Shown here piece after piece: positions 34,781-43,379 of a stretch of 64,000 bases of DNA. The DNA comes from Johnsonella ignava ATCC 51276 (lineage in GTDB: Bacteria; Bacillota; Clostridia; Lachnospirales; Lachnospiraceae): the NCBI RefSeq assembly GCF_000235445.1, contig NZ_JH378831.1, positions 273,563 to 337,562 on the forward strand, in the 5' to 3' direction. Position 1 is the first letter of the stretch. Every line of letters starts with the position of its first letter. Both the position numbers and the translations under genes were made by a program. The notes beneath the pieces are model-generated. The model saw only the letters and a program-made list of their open reading frames with translations. It searched no databases and was not told the DNA's origin.

Positions 34781-35909
34781 AGATACTGTCCCTTTTAAAT
34801 GAAAGTTCTATAAGATTTTTAATAAGTTCCTTTTTGTTAAGCCCTGCCGCCTCCCAAAGCATAGGATACATGCTTATAGCGGTAAATCCGGGCATGGTAT
34901 TAATCTCATTAAAAACCGCCTCTCCGTCCGGCTTTACAAAAAAATCCACTCTTGCAAGTCCAAATCCGTCAACCGCATTAAAAATTTTTTTCGCATATTC
35001 AGGTATTATATGTTCAGCGTCATTTGGCAGTTTAGGGTTTATGACTGTTTTTGACTGTGTGCTGTAATACTTCGCATCAAAATCGTAAAAATCAGCACCT
35101 GCAAGTATCTCGCCTACTCCGCTTGCTTTAACACCTGCACCGCTTCCAAGTACCGCACACTCTATCTCTCTGCCGTTTACAGCTTCCTCAATCAATACTT
35201 TTCTGTCATGTTTAAGTGCTGTTTTAACGGCATTTTTCAGACTTTCGGCATCGGTTGCCTTTGTTATTCCACGACTCGAGCCCGCATTTGATGGTTTTAC
35301 AAACATAGGATATCCAAATCTCGACTCGACTCTTTTAACTATATCTTCCCAACTCCTGTCCTCAGGTATAGTTTTATTTGTATTTTTATAATCATCACTG
35401 CTGTACACATCATCAGTGCAGCTTTCAAATTCTTCTCTTAAAACCACCTCATATGCCGCCTGTTTTATACCAAGTCTTTCAACTATTATCTTGGTATAAA
35501 CCTTATCCATGGAAACCGCTGAGGCAAGCACGCCGCTTCCTACATAGGGTATACCTGCCAATTCACATAATCCCTGTATAGTCCCGTCCTCGCCGTACAG
35601 TCCGTGCAGCACCGGAAAAACAACATCTATCTTAATTTTATCATAACTATCCTTATCATTTATCAATATACTTCTATCCTGTGCATCAGGCAGAAGCAGT
35701 GCCTGAATTTTTGAATTTGTCCAACTGCCACACTTTATACTGTCAAGCGTATCAACCTTAAGCCAGTTCCCCTTTTCGGTTATGCCTACTAAAATCACAT
35801 CATACATACTGCGGTCTATATTTTCTATAACATTTATCGCCGACATGCATGAAACTACATGTTCTGATGACTGTCCACCGAAAATCACCGCTACCTTTTT
35901 CTTTTCCAC
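34770..35909 (-). CDS. ddl: D-alanine--D-alanine ligase
   Basis: 379 residues, ATP-grasp enzyme joining two D-alanines. VIFGGQSSEH at the N-terminus, HGLYGEDGTIQGL, KPSNAGSSRG (nucleotide loop), and the Mg2+-binding VDFFVKPDGEAVFNEINTMPGFT are intact. A Ser/Asp/Asn-rich insertion lies at ~168-188. The start is a GTG at 35909 with GGAGA 6 nt upstream. The residues governing D-Ala versus D-lactate preference cannot be assigned with confidence by eye. Confidence 0.96.
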   Translation of the reverse strand: MEKKKVAVIFGGQSSEHVVSCMSAINVIENIDRSMYDVILVGITEKGNWLKVDTLDSIKCGSWTNSKIQALLLPDAQDRSILINDKDSYDKIKIDVVFPVLHGLYGEDGTIQGLCELAGIPYVGSGVLASAVSMDKVYTKIIVERLGIKQAAYEVVLREEFESCTDDVYSSDDYKNTNKTIPEDRSWEDIVKRVESRFGYPMFVKPSNAGSSRGITKATDAESLKNAVKTALKHDRKVLIEEAVNGREIECAVLGSGAGVKASGVGEILAGADFYDFDAKYYSTQSKTVINPKLPNDAEHIIPEYAKKIFNAVDGFGLARVDFFVKPDGEAVFNEINTMPGFTAISMYPMLWEAAGLNKKELIKNLIELSFKRDSIYGF

Positions 35910-35940
35910 AAAAAATCTCCATTCAGTATATTATTTTAAT

Positions 35941-35958
35941 TCAGAAACCGATTTCTGA
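35941..35958. promoter_or_regulatory. Small inverted repeat upstream of ddl
   Basis: TCAGAAA, CCGA, TTTCTGA: a 7-bp-arm inverted repeat in the short gntR-ddl gap. It could be an operator or a weak stem. Confidence 0.3.
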
Positions 35959-36006
35959 TATTATACATTATTTAAATTCAGTGTCCGAGTTTCCGACATC
36001 GATATA

Positions 36007-36681
36007 CTATTTTACTTCAGCAATAAGGTTTCTGACAATAGATAATTCCTGATTATATATATGTTCTCTTATAACCTTCTTTGCAAGCGGGATATTTCCT
36101 GCAATCAGAGCATTTGCAATATCTTCATGTTCAGTTATAAGTAGAGTTCTGCTGCCCGAATCTTTTATATATTCAACCCTGTATCTGTACATCTGTTCCC
36201 TCAGATGTTCTATAAGCTGAATAAGCTTTTTATTGCATGTACCGGCATATATAAACTCATGAAAGGCCTCATCAGCTTTAGCAATCTGAATGGCATCATG
36301 ATTTTTTACAGCTTCTTTAAAAACCTTATTTAAATGTACCAGCTCTTTCTTATCATTATCATTCATTCTTGTACATGCAAGTTCAATAGCAAGTTCTTCA
36401 AGTGCTCTTCTAACCTCAAGAACATCCCTTAAATTCTTTTCGGTTATTCCTGCAACCTCAGCCCCTTTTCTTGGAACCATTTTTACAAGCCCCTCAAGCT
36501 CAAGCATCCTCATCGCTTCCCTTATAGGAGTTCTGCTTACACCAAGTTTTTTTGCAAGCTGTATCTCCATAAGTCTTTCACCAGGCTTAAGACTGCCCTT
36601 TAGTATAGCCTGTCTTAATGCACGAAATACTACATCTCTAAGCGGCTCATCGCTTATTTCGAGTTTTAAATCATCATCCAT
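36007..36681 (-). CDS. GntR-family transcriptional regulator (FCD subfamily)
   Basis: 224 residues. The N-terminal winged helix contains LRQAILKGSLKPGERL and KKLGVSRTPIREAMRMLE, the classic GntR recognition helix. The C-terminal FCD domain is all-helical with the metal/ligand histidines in ADEAFHEFIY, TEHEDIANAL and IREHIYNQE. FCD regulators usually sense small organic acids. The ATG has GGAGG 9 nt upstream and overlaps the ispE stop by 8 bp, so both are co-translated. Target genes unknown. Confidence 0.92.
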   Translation of the reverse strand: MDDDLKLEISDEPLRDVVFRALRQAILKGSLKPGERLMEIQLAKKLGVSRTPIREAMRMLELEGLVKMVPRKGAEVAGITEKNLRDVLEVRRALEELAIELACTRMNDNDKKELVHLNKVFKEAVKNHDAIQIAKADEAFHEFIYAGTCNKKLIQLIEHLREQMYRYRVEYIKDSGSRTLLITEHEDIANALIAGNIPLAKKVIREHIYNQELSIVRNLIAEVK

Positions 36682-37702
36682 GTCGGTACACCTCCCATCC
36701 TTTATTTATATTTCCTGCAGAAATAATTCTGACATCCGTATTTAAAAAAAATGTTTTTTTAAGCCTGCCGGCAGACGATACGGCAGTGTCCATATCTTTA
36801 AATATGCCATATACCGCAGAACCGCTGCCTGTCATTGAAGCAGCCATAGCACCCTCATCATATAATGCTTTTTTTATAGTTTTTATCTCAGGAAGCCTTT
36901 TTGCCACAATACTTTCAAGAACATTTACAGCCTGCTTTGAAACAGCATCTAAATCATGTTGTATAACTGCAGCTTTAAGCTTATATATATCAGGTCTTAA
37001 AACAGTTTTTAAACCGTTAGCCTCACTTTTGTCAAATTCATTAAATATCTCACCTGTACTCATACCTTTAAATGGTTTAATAATAACAAAGCCACATCCA
37101 ACCAAATCGGGCAGCTTTGTAATAACCTCACCTATACCGCTGCATAAAACAGTACCTCCTGTAAGACAGTATGGAACATCCGCACCCAGACTAAGTGCAT
37201 ATTTCTGAAGTTTTATATCATCAATCTGAATTTTAAAAAGTTCTCTCATTCCTGCAAGCACAGCGGCGGCATCAGCACTGCCGCCTCCCATGCCTGCCTG
37301 TACCGGAATATTTTTTTTGATTTCTATCTCTATATCAATAGCACTTAAGTCATCATTAAAACATGTACCTTTTTGGGATCTTTTAGCTTCATCCAGCATA
37401 AGCCTTGCCGCCTTATAGGCTATATTTTTGCAGTCTTTAGGTATGCCCTCATCATCCGAAACTATATATATATTCCCGGAAGTCTCTATACCTGACTGCG
37501 AATCCGAAACACGGACATTATTTCCGCCAACATATCCCTCAGTGCAGACGCTGCTTTTTTTAAGCTTTCTCACAGTTATATAATCAGCCAGATCAACCGA
37601 CTGCATAATTGTGCTAAGCTCATGATATCCGTCATCACGCCTGGCAGATATGTCAAGTCCTATATTTATCTTTGCATATGCCTTAAGGCTTATCTCATTC
37701 AT
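36674..37702 (-). CDS. ispE: 4-diphosphocytidyl-2-C-methyl-D-erythritol kinase
   Basis: GHMP kinase of the MEP isoprenoid pathway. AYAKINIGLDI at the N-terminus and the ATP loop PVQAGMGGGSADAAAV are clear; GSGSAVYGIF near the end is the third GHMP motif. At 342 residues it is longer than the usual ~290: an insertion of ~40 residues (about 50-95, Ser/Gly/Asp-rich) lies before the ATP loop. It probably starts from its own upstream signals and continues into the GntR gene. Confidence 0.95.
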   Translation of the reverse strand: MNEISLKAYAKINIGLDISARRDDGYHELSTIMQSVDLADYITVRKLKKSSVCTEGYVGGNNVRVSDSQSGIETSGNIYIVSDDEGIPKDCKNIAYKAARLMLDEAKRSQKGTCFNDDLSAIDIEIEIKKNIPVQAGMGGGSADAAAVLAGMRELFKIQIDDIKLQKYALSLGADVPYCLTGGTVLCSGIGEVITKLPDLVGCGFVIIKPFKGMSTGEIFNEFDKSEANGLKTVLRPDIYKLKAAVIQHDLDAVSKQAVNVLESIVAKRLPEIKTIKKALYDEGAMAASMTGSGSAVYGIFKDMDTAVSSAGRLKKTFFLNTDVRIISAGNINKGWEVYRHG

Positions 37703-37720
37703 TTTATATAATTTATATCC

Positions 37721-38428
37721 TTATCTTCTATAATTTACAAATATTGATATCATTCTTTGATTATCGTAAAGTTTCTTTTTCACCTTAAGAATAAGCGATT
37801 TTGAAGCTTCGTTATTATAAGATATTCTTGCCGTGAATTTACTTATAGCGAATTTTTTATATGCATATTCAATTACCATATACAAAGCTTCAGTTGCATA
37901 ACCCATTTGTCTAAAATCCTTATGGACTGCATAACTTAATTCGTATATATCGGCTTTATCTGTTTCAGTAAAACCGACAGTCCCTATAAGACATCCTCTT
38001 TGCTTTTCAACAACTGCCCAAAGCCCGTAATTATAAAATTCATATCTGTTTTTAATATATGATATAAATAAATCTCTGTCGGTAAATATTGCTACATCGT
38101 CATTAAAAGCACTAAGTTCCGAAAGGGCATTAAAATCTCCGGGCTTAAACTCTCTTATATAGATTCTTTCACTTTCCGACAGCATAAGCGGTAAATTTAA
38201 ATGTCTGCATGCAACAGTATATAAAAAATCTTCATCTATATCATTTATATCCTCTATCTGTGTCAGTGCATATCTGCATAAACCCACAGGTATAGTGCTG
38301 TTTCCGTTTATAATTGCAATCACTGCCATCCCTGAACTAAGAGCATCATTGAGTACTTTTACCTCATCCGAAATAAGTACCGGAACCTGCTGCTTATCAT
38401 ACAGTTTAACATTTCTTAGGAGCTTCAT
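37721..38428 (-). CDS. GNAT-family acetyltransferase
   Basis: 235 residues from ATG 38428 (AAGGGA 7 nt upstream); an upstream TTG at 38449 lies inside the cyclophilin gene. Residues ~1-85 are a helical region without recognised motif. Residues ~90-235 are a GNAT domain: RIYIREFKPGDFNAL start, GTVGFTETDKADIYELSYAV and the acetyl-CoA loop RQMGYATEAL. It resembles RimJ/RimL-type acetyltransferases. Overlaps the cyclophilin gene by 23 bp. Substrate unknown. Confidence 0.85.
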   Translation of the reverse strand: MKLLRNVKLYDKQQVPVLISDEVKVLNDALSSGMAVIAIINGNSTIPVGLCRYALTQIEDINDIDEDFLYTVACRHLNLPLMLSESERIYIREFKPGDFNALSELSAFNDDVAIFTDRDLFISYIKNRYEFYNYGLWAVVEKQRGCLIGTVGFTETDKADIYELSYAVHKDFRQMGYATEALYMVIEYAYKKFAISKFTARISYNNEASKSLILKVKKKLYDNQRMISIFVNYRR

Positions 38429-38924
38429 ACTCCATTCCCTTAGTATCAACTTTTATAGATTTAATCTGTTGTTTTTCAATCGGTCTGTCATTTGCACCCG
38501 TTTCAGTCTGAGCTATCCTGTCTACTGCATCCATACCCTCTATAACCATGCCAAAACCTGCATAGGCTCCGTCAAGATGCGGTGAATCCTTATGCATTAT
38601 AAAAAACTGGCTTCCTGCGGAATTTGGATTCATAGACCTTGCCATTGAAAGCACTCCTCTTGTATGTCTTAAGTCGTTGGTGAAACCGTTTTGTGTAAAC
38701 TCACCCTTTATGCTGTATCCGGGACCGCCCATACCTGTACCGTCAGGGCAGCCGCCCTGTATCATAAAACCCTCTATAACTCTGTGAAATATAAGGCCGT
38801 CATAAAATCCCTCATTTGCCAAACTTATAAAATTCCTTACAGTCTCAGGTGCCGTATCAGGATACAGCTCAGCCTTTATTATATCACCATTTTCCATCTC
38901 AATTACTGCCATCGGATTATTCAT
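38406..38924 (-). CDS. Peptidyl-prolyl cis-trans isomerase, cyclophilin type
   Basis: 172 residues, cytosolic (no signal peptide). The active site is intact: FHRVIEGFMIQGG with the catalytic Arg, and AGSQFFIMH. I start at ATG 38924 (MNNPMAVIEM), with GAGG 9 nt upstream, because the 40 residues added by the longer frame are hydrophobic, unrelated to cyclophilins and lack an RBS. Assists protein folding. Confidence 0.94.
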   Translation of the reverse strand: MNNPMAVIEMENGDIIKAELYPDTAPETVRNFISLANEGFYDGLIFHRVIEGFMIQGGCPDGTGMGGPGYSIKGEFTQNGFTNDLRHTRGVLSMARSMNPNSAGSQFFIMHKDSPHLDGAYAGFGMVIEGMDAVDRIAQTETGANDRPIEKQQIKSIKVDTKGMEYEAPKKC

Positions 38925-39032
38925 ACTTAAATACCTCATTAATCTAGTCAAATTTGTTTTACTCAAGTATACAACTACAACGCAATTTAAACAAGAAAAA
39001 TTAACAGCTGGAATTTTGAAATACCGGTAAAT

Positions 39033-39063
39033 AAAAAACAGCAAACCTTTGATTTACTGTTTC
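39033..39063 (-). terminator. Terminator of the S66 peptidase-like gene
   Basis: Minus strand AAACAGTAAA and TTTGCTGTTT pair, followed by a T-run. Its sequence and flanks closely resemble those of the terminator at 40188-40224. Confidence 0.6.
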
Positions 39064-39122
39064 TTAAACTACTGTATTTATTAAATTATTCAGTTCTGCA
39101 AGCCGGAATTTGTATTCATTAT

Positions 39123-40151
39123 TTAATAATTGAAAACAATTACCTGTCTGCATACATCCACTTCGGCATCAACTCCAAACGGAATAATACATCTGGGTGT
39201 TGCATGACCGATATTCAGGTTATAGACAACAGATAAATCTTTATTAGAAATCTCCTCCAACAAAATTTTCCTGTACTCGTCATAATATGTTTCGTTTTGA
39301 GGTTTTCCAACTAAAACACCTGAAAGTACATCAAATATTCCATACTTTTTTATAGTGTTAATCATTTTTCTAAATAATTCCGGAGCAGGCTTTTCCTCAC
39401 TGGTCTCTAATAACAAAATTTTATTTTTCCAATCTTCAAGTTTTGGAAATAAATTATATTTACTACAAACGGATACTGTGTCATTAAATCTGGTGTTGTC
39501 AAATACATAATATATCGACTCCAGGCAACCTCCTAAAATCTTACCCTTAAATACCGGCTTGCCACTTAATAATTCAAATCCGTCGTTTGTATACTTTTCC
39601 ATATCAGTTCCGACAGCATTCTCACTAAAATCCTCTCTTTCCTGATACCAAACATCACTAGGACGCACTTCCTTTATTTTTCCCGTTGTAATCAGCTCTT
39701 CAAAGTATTTTTTTGTATATGGTAACATTTCATTTGAAAGTTCACATACGTCTGTCAAAAATGCCTGTCCATAAAATGTTCTGACACCGACTTTATTCAA
39801 CATAAAATGATTTATGGTTGTATCAGAGAAACCCAAAAATATTTTTTGCTTAACAATATTTTCCAGTTCATTATTTTCAAACAAATAAGGCAACAACCTA
39901 TATGTATCATCTCCTCCTATCGCACATAAAATCATATCAATTGAATCATCCTTAAAAGCCGTTAACAAATCATCCGCTCTGCTTTCGGGATGATTTTTTA
40001 TAAAGTCAACACCTTTTAGTGCATTAGGTAAGAACTCAATCTCTATGCCATATTTATTTAATCTTTCTTTGCCTATTTCGAGTTCATGTTTGATAAAACT
40101 TTCTCCTAAAATCCCGCTTGACAGGCTAACTATACCTATTTTATTAACCAT
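39123..40151 (-). CDS. S66-family peptidase-like protein (LD-carboxypeptidase/MccF type)
   Basis: 342 residues, two-domain S66 fold. The nucleophile elbow reads AIGGDDTYRLLPYL, with Thr where LD-carboxypeptidases and MccF keep Ser; GFSDTTINHF follows. The other catalytic residues are present: Glu in GGCLESIYYV and His in NIGHATPRCIIPFG. Family members either cut the L,D-bond of peptidoglycan peptides or inactivate microcin C-like nucleotide-peptides. With Thr in place of Ser, activity is uncertain. No signal peptide, so it acts in the cytoplasm. Single-gene unit flanked by terminators. Confidence 0.85.
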   Translation of the reverse strand: MVNKIGIVSLSSGILGESFIKHELEIGKERLNKYGIEIEFLPNALKGVDFIKNHPESRADDLLTAFKDDSIDMILCAIGGDDTYRLLPYLFENNELENIVKQKIFLGFSDTTINHFMLNKVGVRTFYGQAFLTDVCELSNEMLPYTKKYFEELITTGKIKEVRPSDVWYQEREDFSENAVGTDMEKYTNDGFELLSGKPVFKGKILGGCLESIYYVFDNTRFNDTVSVCSKYNLFPKLEDWKNKILLLETSEEKPAPELFRKMINTIKKYGIFDVLSGVLVGKPQNETYYDEYRKILLEEISNKDLSVVYNLNIGHATPRCIIPFGVDAEVDVCRQVIVFNY

Positions 40152-40187
40152 ACATACTTCCTTTTACATTCATAGTAAATTTTTTAG

Positions 40188-40224
40188 CAAAGAAAAGCAG
40201 TAACCTTTTCTGATTTACTGTTTG
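40188..40224 (-). terminator. Terminator of the SdpI-like gene
   Basis: Minus strand AACAGTAA and TTACTGCT pair across 11 nt, followed by TTTTCTTT. Confidence 0.55.
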
Positions 40225-40262
40225 TTTCTTAAATTACTATATTCAATTAGACAAATGGAGAA

Positions 40263-40634
40263 TTATCGTCTATGTCCGGCTTTATCAAATGTTTTCCTAA
40301 GAGCAATCTCTGTAACAAGAAGTGCACCTGCTGATAAAAATCCTTGTACGGTACAAATTATTCCACCAACTAATCCAATTGTACTCACAGTCTTAGAAAT
40401 AAATAAGAGCATCACTATAATTGATAAAGGCATCATAATTATACCCGTAAAAAAATAGTACTTACTGCAAAAATTATAAGCAAATTTCTCGGTATCATTA
40501 TTTTTCACCCACATTGCCGTTTTAAAACCGAATACCTCCCTAGCTTTTCTACTTTTTAACAGATACCATCCAAGAGCAATCATAGTAAGAGGGTTAATTA
40601 AATCAATACCTACCATTAAAAGCCAAAATTTCAT
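40263..40634 (-). CDS. SdpI-like small membrane protein
   Basis: 123 residues with three hydrophobic segments (~3-22, 50-75, 80-100). The segment FGFKTAMWVKNNDTEKFAYNFCSK matches the SdpI C-terminal domain pattern (FGYRT...K..D.W..AN). SdpI gives immunity to the SdpC toxin in Bacillus, but most relatives are of unknown role. The start is ATG 40634 with GTGGAGG 9 nt upstream; a GTG at 40649 is inside that RBS. Confidence 0.75.
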   Translation of the reverse strand: MKFWLLMVGIDLINPLTMIALGWYLLKSRKAREVFGFKTAMWVKNNDTEKFAYNFCSKYYFFTGIIMMPLSIIVMLLFISKTVSTIGLVGGIICTVQGFLSAGALLVTEIALRKTFDKAGHRR

Positions 40635-40904
40635 AATGAATGCCTCCACAAGTCCTAAATTTGTTTCATTAAATATTTATTGATATTCTACCATGTTTCA
40701 GTCCGGTTTTACAGGTCTAATTCGTTATCATATCTGCTTTCAAGTCATTCATAGAAACAGATAGAAAAAGAACTGAAAAGCCGGATACAAAACAGTTTGT
40801 TTTTCTTTACTCTTTCTGTTCTACTTTTACTAACTTTATATTTTAATTGTACTATATATACCGCTTCACAAGTTGGGTAAATATATGTTTTTTTTATGAA
40901 CTTC

Positions 40905-40932
40905 TTGCAATATACTGACAGATGACTATAAT
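40905..40932 (+). promoter_or_regulatory. Promoter of nagB
   Basis: TTGCAA (40905-40910), 16-nt spacer, TATAAT (40927-40932), ~45 bp before the nagB ATG. The rest of the 40635-40976 gap shows no gene. Confidence 0.6.
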
Positions 40933-40976
40933 TACATTTGTCAATTTTTAGAGATACTAAAGGAGTATTTAATTTT

Positions 40977-41702
40977 ATGAAAATTTATAAGGAAAAAAAT
41001 TATGATGAGGCATCAAAGAAAGCGGCTTCTATAATAGCCGCACAGATTACACTTAAGCCTGACTCTATCCTAGGGCTTGCAACAGGCTCCACTCCGATAG
41101 GTGCATATGAAAAACTTGTTGACTCTTACAAAAAAGGAGAACTTGACTTTTCAGGTATAACTTCAATAAATTTGGATGAGTACAGAGGACTCTCTCCTGA
41201 ACATGACCAAAGCTACAGATATTTTATGAATTTACATCTCTTTAATCATGTAAATATCAATAAATCAAATACATTCGTTCCGGACGGTCTTGAAAAGGAT
41301 GCTGACAAGGCATGCCGTTTATATAACTCAATTATAGAAAAATATGGCGGTATAGATCTCCAGCTTCTCGGACTCGGGCACAACGGCCATATAGGCTTTA
41401 ATGAACCCGATACAAAATTCACATGCGATACACATTGTGTAGATCTTACACCCAGCACTATTGAGGCAAATACACGTTTTTTTAATTCACAAGCCGAAGT
41501 TCCCAAACAGGCATATACTATGGGAATCAGAACTATAATGCAGGCACGCAGGGTGCTTTTAATGGTTACCGGAGAAGCTAAGGCTGATATACTGAAAAAA
41601 GTGCTTTACGGTCCTGTAACTCCTGAAGTTCCTGCTTCAATCTTGCAGCTTCATAAGCATCTATATGTAGTAGCAGATGAGGAAGCCGCAAAATATCTGT
41701 AA
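40977..41702 (+). CDS. nagB: Glucosamine-6-phosphate deaminase
   Basis: 241 residues. Converts glucosamine-6-phosphate to fructose-6-phosphate and ammonia, letting amino sugars enter glycolysis. GLATGSTPIGAYEKL binds phosphate, INLDEYRGL carries the catalytic Asp, and LGLGHNGHIGFNEP the catalytic His. It matches the short Firmicutes form. AAAGGAG before ATG 40977 supports this start. nagA is not adjacent; the gene has its own promoter and terminator. Confidence 0.97.
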   Translation: MKIYKEKNYDEASKKAASIIAAQITLKPDSILGLATGSTPIGAYEKLVDSYKKGELDFSGITSINLDEYRGLSPEHDQSYRYFMNLHLFNHVNINKSNTFVPDGLEKDADKACRLYNSIIEKYGGIDLQLLGLGHNGHIGFNEPDTKFTCDTHCVDLTPSTIEANTRFFNSQAEVPKQAYTMGIRTIMQARRVLLMVTGEAKADILKKVLYGPVTPEVPASILQLHKHLYVVADEEAAKYL

Positions 41703-41822
41703 AATGCTTTCTCTATACTATTCCGTATTAATATTTCTAAGTTAAAATATCATTTTTACTATCAAAAAAATAATTTTGGTTATAAAAATAACTTTACATA
41801 CCGTTTAAACATGACTTTTTTT

Positions 41823-41860
41823 AAAAAACGCCTTAAGCTCTAAGCTTTAAGGTGTTTTTT
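41823..41860 (+). terminator. Rho-independent terminator of nagB
   Basis: AAAAAACGCCTTAA and TTAAGGTGTTTTTT form a 14-bp stem with one G-U pair and a 10-nt loop. The remaining gap to 42194 contains the next promoter and small AT-rich inverted repeats (near 42058-42092 and 42107-42135). Confidence 0.8.
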
Positions 41861-41936
41861 GGTTTGATTATATATAACAAAATATGCTGAATTAGTAAAA
41901 AAACTGCCGGCGGCTATATTCTTTTTATTTTTATGT

Positions 41937-41964
41937 TTACATCTCATCAAATTCATTTATAATG
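41937..41964 (+). promoter_or_regulatory. Possible promoter of the sugar-ABC ATPase gene
   Basis: TTTACA (41937-41942), 16-nt spacer, TATAAT (41959-41964). It implies a leader of ~220 nt. Confidence 0.45.
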
Positions 41965-42194
41965 GTATAAAAAGGGATATCATTTCATCTCTTTCGCTTA
42001 TACATATTCAATTTTTTATTATATATTATATTTACAGGAGTTTTTATATATAAAGACTTCTGCCTGAATTTAGTCAGGAAGTAATATTTTCAGCATTATA
42101 CTTTATATAAACCTTTTATATAAAGGGGTTATGTGAATATAAATATTTTTTATCTATAAAAATACAATTTTATTTTTTAAGGAGGATTGACAGA

Positions 42195-43319
42195 ATGGCA
42201 AGTTTATCTCTTAAGGGGATAGAAAAACAATACCCGAACGGTTTTAAGGCGGTTCATAATTTTAATCTCGAGATAGCTGATAAGGAATTTATAATATTTG
42301 TAGGACCTTCAGGCTGCGGCAAATCAACAACTCTGCGTATGATAGCCGGTCTTGAGGATATCACAGGGGGAACTCTTGAGATAGACGGTAAAGCGGTTAA
42401 TGATGTAGAACCGAAAGACAGAGATATAGCTATGGTTTTTCAAAATTATGCTCTTTACCCTCATATGACGGTTTATGATAATATGGCTTTCGCACTTAAG
42501 CTAAGAAAAGTTTCTAAAGATGAAATTGATAAGGCTGTAAGAAATGCGGCAAAAATACTCGGACTTGAAAGCATGCTTGATAGGAAACCTAAGGCTCTTT
42601 CAGGAGGACAACGTCAGCGTGTTGCTATGGGACGTGCCATAGTCCGCAATCCTAAGGTTTTTCTTATGGATGAGCCTCTGTCAAATCTTGATGCAAAATT
42701 AAGAGTGCAGATGAGAATAGAGATTGCAAAGCTTCATGAAAGACTTGGAGCCACTATGATATATGTAACTCACGACCAGACTGAGGCGATGACTCTGGGT
42801 ACAAGGATAGTTGTAATGAAAGACGGTATTGTACAGCAGGTCGATACTCCTAAAAATCTCTACAACAACCCGGCTAATCTCTTTGTTGCAGGATTTATAG
42901 GTTCTCCTCAGATGAACTTCATGGATGCACTTGTAAATGTAGTGAATAAAAATACAGTTGAGCTTACAGTCGGAAAATATAAGCTCAATCTCCCGATAGA
43001 TAAGGCTGAAAGACTTATAAAAGGAGGCTATGATAAAAAAACCATAGTACTTGGCGTTCGCCCTGAAGATATACACGATTCAGAGATTTTTATTTCAAAT
43101 TCCCCTTCAAGTGTTATTGAAGCACAGGTAAAAGTCTATGAGCTGCTCGGTGCCGAGGTGTTTTTATACTGTGATTTTGAAGATATTCAGATAACTGCCA
43201 GAGTAAACCCACGTACAAACTTAGTTTCAGGTGAACGTGGAACATTTGCAATTGATCTTGAAAAGATTCATCTATTTGACAAAGAAAGCGGTGAAAGTAT
43301 AGCCTTGAAGGAGCAGTAA
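42195..43319 (+). CDS. Sugar ABC transporter ATP-binding protein (MsmK/UgpC type), orphan
   Basis: 374 residues. Walker A GPSGCGKST at ~38-46, Q-loop MVFQNYALYPHMTV, signature LSGGQRQR, Walker B FLMDEPLSNLDA, switch His in THDQTEAMT, then the C-terminal TOBE/regulatory domain typical of carbohydrate importers (~240-374). AAGGAGG precedes the ATG. No binding protein or permease is next to it; in Firmicutes a single MsmK-type ATPase often serves several sugar importers, so this may be such a shared ATPase. I cannot name the sugar. Confidence 0.93.
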   Translation: MASLSLKGIEKQYPNGFKAVHNFNLEIADKEFIIFVGPSGCGKSTTLRMIAGLEDITGGTLEIDGKAVNDVEPKDRDIAMVFQNYALYPHMTVYDNMAFALKLRKVSKDEIDKAVRNAAKILGLESMLDRKPKALSGGQRQRVAMGRAIVRNPKVFLMDEPLSNLDAKLRVQMRIEIAKLHERLGATMIYVTHDQTEAMTLGTRIVVMKDGIVQQVDTPKNLYNNPANLFVAGFIGSPQMNFMDALVNVVNKNTVELTVGKYKLNLPIDKAERLIKGGYDKKTIVLGVRPEDIHDSEIFISNSPSSVIEAQVKVYELLGAEVFLYCDFEDIQITARVNPRTNLVSGERGTFAIDLEKIHLFDKESGESIALKEQ

Positions 43320-43379
43320 TAACTTTAATGTTATATAGTGATAAAGTAAAACCTAATAATGCTATTTCAGAAAAAAATT

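Noticed and set aside
36786..37208. 140-residue frame antisense to ispE
   Set aside because: Shadow frame; ispE is unambiguous and no ribosome site is present.
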